Shown piece by piece: positions 61,451 to 64,000 of a stretch of DNA of 64,000 nt. Under the pieces are notes generated by a model. That model worked only from the letters and a program-made list of their open reading frames with translations. It was not told the DNA's origin and made no database searches. Each line of letters begins with the position of its first letter. The first letter of the stretch is position 1. The position numbers were made by a program, and so were the translations under genes. The stretch lies in the NCBI GenBank assembly GCA_013339895.1, contig JABACO010000006.1, forward strand, positions 1,364,535-1,428,534, in the 5' to 3' direction. The DNA comes from Ephydatia muelleri (taxonomy: Eukaryota > Porifera > Demospongiae > Spongillida > Spongillidae).

Positions 61451-61817
61451 TTGAAGAGGGTAAAATGAATCAGACATGCATGTGTGTCAAACAATGTAAA
61501 ATAAAAGTGAACTGTATGTACAAGTGTTATGTGTATTGCTGTTGACCACTGTAACTTGCACCAATTATATTTTTGTTCATGCCAAATACAGCAATTACAA
61601 GCCATACAATCATACTTTCAAATCACATCATAATATAATGGGATCCAAAAAAATCCTACACATGAATGAGAAAATATTTTACAAGGTGTGTACATGCATT
61701 GTCTAGACCATATATGGTCACAACACAGAAACATGAGACTTCGACAAATAACACCATGGATACATGTACAAGGCAAACCTGATCCATGCATGTCCAATGA
61801 TGCTCACATTCACACAC
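61451..61817. other. 3' flank of the transposase-like gene
   Basis: An AATAAAA at 61499 follows the last frame by about 50 bp. No other feature. Confidence 0.45.
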
Positions 61818-62805
61818 AGATATTAACAACAATACACCAGACACCATAGATACTAAGCAAACCTCAAGTCGGAATACTCTCACATTTGCACACAGAGTGG
61901 GCTTGGTCACAGTCATTGCTACAACAGAAGGGCAGTCAGAAGCCACACCTACATCCAGGTGATATTCACAACAATACACCAGACACCATAGATACTAAGC
62001 AAACCTCAAGTCGGAATACTCTCACATTTGCACACAGAGTGGGCTTGGTCACAGTCATTGCTCCAACAGAAGGGCAGTCCGAAGCCACACCTATATCCAA
62101 GTGATATTCTAATTCAAACACAACAATACACCAGACACCATAGATACTAAGCAAACCTCAAGTCGTATGACTCTCACATTTACACACTCCGTGGGCTTGG
62201 TCACAGTCATTGCTCCAACAGAAGGGCAGTCAGAAGCCACACCTATATCCAAGTGATATTCTAATTCAAACACAACAATACACCAGACACCATAGATACT
62301 AAGCAAACCTCAAGTCGTATGACTCTCACATTTGCACACAGAGTGGGCTTGGTCACAGTCATTGCTACAACAGAAGGGCAGTCAGAAGCCACACCTACAT
62401 CCAGGTGATATTAACAACAAAACACCAGACACCATAGATACTAAGCAAACCTCAAGTCGTATTACTCTCACTTTTGCACACAGAGTGGGCTTGGTCACAG
62501 TCATTGCTCCAACAGAAGGGCAGTCAGAAGCCACACCTACATCCAGGTGATATTAACAACAAAACACCAGACACCATAGATACTAAGCAAACCTCAAGTC
62601 GTATGACTCTCACATTTACACACAGAGTGGGTTTGGTCACAGTCATTGCTCCAACAGAAGGGCAGTCCGAAGCCACACCTATATCCAAGTGATATTCTAA
62701 TTCAAACACAACAATACACCAGACACCATAGATACTAAGCAAACCTCAAGTCGTATGACTCTCACATTTACACACTCCGTGGGCATGGTCACAGTGGCTG
62801 CTCCA
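61818..62805 (+). repeat. Tandem ~142-150 bp repeat, seven units
   Basis: Units contain ACACCAGACACCATAGATAC, GTGGGCTTGGTCACAGTCAT and CAGAAGGGCAGTCAGAAGCC, with starts about 61818, 61963, 62120, 62270, 62410, 62553 and 62705. Units 1-4 and 4-7 share variants (AACAACAA versus CTAATTCAAAC), suggesting a block duplication. Short repeated frames are not genes. Confidence 0.95.
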
Positions 62806-63452
62806 ATAGAAGGCACCGATATAGCTATAAACCATAACAATAAGTCGCATTGTGAGCGTTAGAACATCCAGCACGCGATTGGGGTCATGATCGCCTATTT
62901 ATTGGATAAATCGTACATGAGGAGCGCATTCTTTGTTTTGAGTACTGCTGATTGAGACTGACGGCATGCGACGAATGCTCCATTTGTAGATTCCAGTTGG
63001 TGCGCACTAGCTTAGCTACTTACCACGCTACGCAATTTCTCTGCATGCTTACGGTAACGCGTGCACACTGATACAAAATACAAAATACACTAGCGTATAG
63101 TTGGAATACCAAAAAATTGTAGACAAGACGTGGAGAAAGGGACTTACATACCTGAAGTGTCGAGCTAACTGGATACTTAGCAATCGCAATTTGAATTTGT
63201 GTGACGTAATAATTACGTAATTTTTATTTACCAGTCAGAGGTAACAGAGATATCTCTGGTCTGGTCTGGTATCACCAATTTTTGGCATGTAATAATCGAG
63301 CTGCCAATTTTCTCACTGGTAGGTTCGACATAGAGGCAATGTTAACACTTCAGGTGAAAGGTTTATCCCATTAACAAAGTGCGGCCGGCTGTTTTCGGCC
63401 TAAGCAGTCTGCTTGTTTTCTATGAATAATGATGCGGTGTTGTATAGGTTGA
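62806..63452. other. Upstream region of the RAG1-N-like gene
   Basis: Contains the palindrome ACGTAATAATTACGT at 63204-63218 and, at 63229-63268, a stray unit of the 51479 minisatellite. I see no clear TATA box. Confidence 0.5.
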
Positions 63453-64000
63453 ATGGAGTACCACCACCACCAAGTTCAGCTGCACTGCAGAGTGTGTGCA
63501 AAACGCATGTATGACAGGAAGGGCAACAAAAAGGGCACCATATACAAGTGTGAGGCATACACTCAGGCATTGCAGAAGGTGTTTGGTATGGCGGCATTTC
63601 AATCTGAGGAGGATGCAATGGTGTACCCACAAAGTTTCTGTAGCTCCTGCAAGCGTTCCCTTCAGAAGGCAATGGATGCAGCTGCACAGGGGGTACCATA
63701 TAGGTGCTGTGTGACTGCATTTCGGTGGCTACCACATAGAAGTGAACTTTGCATGGTGAGATGTTTCACCCCCAGTATTATGACATGTGCATGTATATTA
63801 ATGTCTCTAAATCCCCACATGAGGTGTGTGAACACTTCATGTCCACTCACCAAGTGGGAAGGCCACCCAAAGTCATTCATCCAGCTAAAGAAGGCCGTGC
63901 TAATAAGCTTTTGAAGTACATCGACACCATTTCGCCACTACCACTAAATGCTCTTGGTGACCCGCCTACTAATCACTGTTTTATAGCAGATGACAATTTG
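63453..64000 (+). CDS. RAG1 N-terminal-like zinc-binding protein, first two exons, runs off the window
   Basis: Exon 1 (63453-63755, 101 codons) starts MEYHHHQVQLHCRVC. A 68-bp phase-0 intron (GTGAGA...ATGAG) joins to exon 2 (63824 onward, open to the edge). Cys pairs are C12/C15, C33, C63/C66 and, created across the junction, C100/C103 (ELCM|VCEHF). The layout C-x2-C, a Y-x-C, a VFG...D...P...FC-x2-C segment and W-x-PH...C-x2-C matches the N-terminal zinc region of RAG1, also found in N-RAG-type transposon proteins of invertebrates. Exon 2 continues with HQVGRPPKVIHPAKEGR, a GRP-type basic linker. Splicing in frame through the conserved CxxC supports the model. Whether it is a host gene or part of a transposon cannot be told here. 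A RING finger would be expected next in RAG1-like proteins. Confidence 0.68.

Noticed and set aside
61656..62742. Repeated 72-codon frames on both strands
   Set aside because: They follow the 142-150 bp tandem unit and appear on both strands.

Overview
The window is animal nuclear DNA, most likely from a sponge (demosponge); that assignment is inference. It holds short-intron genes with GT-AG junctions, domain exons of uniform phase, many minisatellites, and remnants of several transposon classes typical of sponge and cnidarian genomes. There are no bacterial-style operons. I saw no tRNA, rRNA or CRISPR array.

Layout. 1-5161: degenerate mobile DNA, with outward-facing terminal repeats bracketing pieces of a P-element/THAP9-like transposase (minus strand) and a 5'-truncated Ty3/gypsy pol (plus strand). 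5664-13277: a large hairpin whose arms carry a (CA)n-bearing minisatellite. 13390-41760: an imperfect nested palindrome (13.4-14.4 kb mirrors 39.0-41.8 kb; 15.1-16.1 kb mirrors 34.2-35.3 kb) with an ~18 kb core. 44.2-56.4 kb: further receptor exons on the minus strand, a TIR-bounded element (46.7-49.0 kb), duplicated flanking DNA and LINE-like fragments. 57.3-62.8 kb: a decayed DDE-type transposase gene between two tandem arrays. 63.45 kb to the right edge: the first two exons of a gene with a RAG1-N-like zinc domain.

The coherent gene set is a cluster of modular cell-surface receptors. The parts are signal-peptide exon, Ig-like exon, fibronectin-III-like exons, a membrane-proximal cysteine-rich exon and a final exon with one membrane span and a cytoplasmic tail. 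Almost every exon boundary is phase 1, so modules can be shuffled without breaking the frame. I recognise receptor 1 (16165-24610, +), a tiny intact signal-peptide plus membrane/tail gene (29105-29647, +), receptor 2 (33431-42913, +, with lesions), receptor 3 (51303-49253, -, 5' end missing), a truncated receptor 4 (46391-45317, -) and a lone Ig exon (15940-15563, -). Duplicated units, decay, mirrored copies and minisatellites inside introns suggest a fast-evolving recognition-receptor locus. An immune or self-recognition role is speculative.
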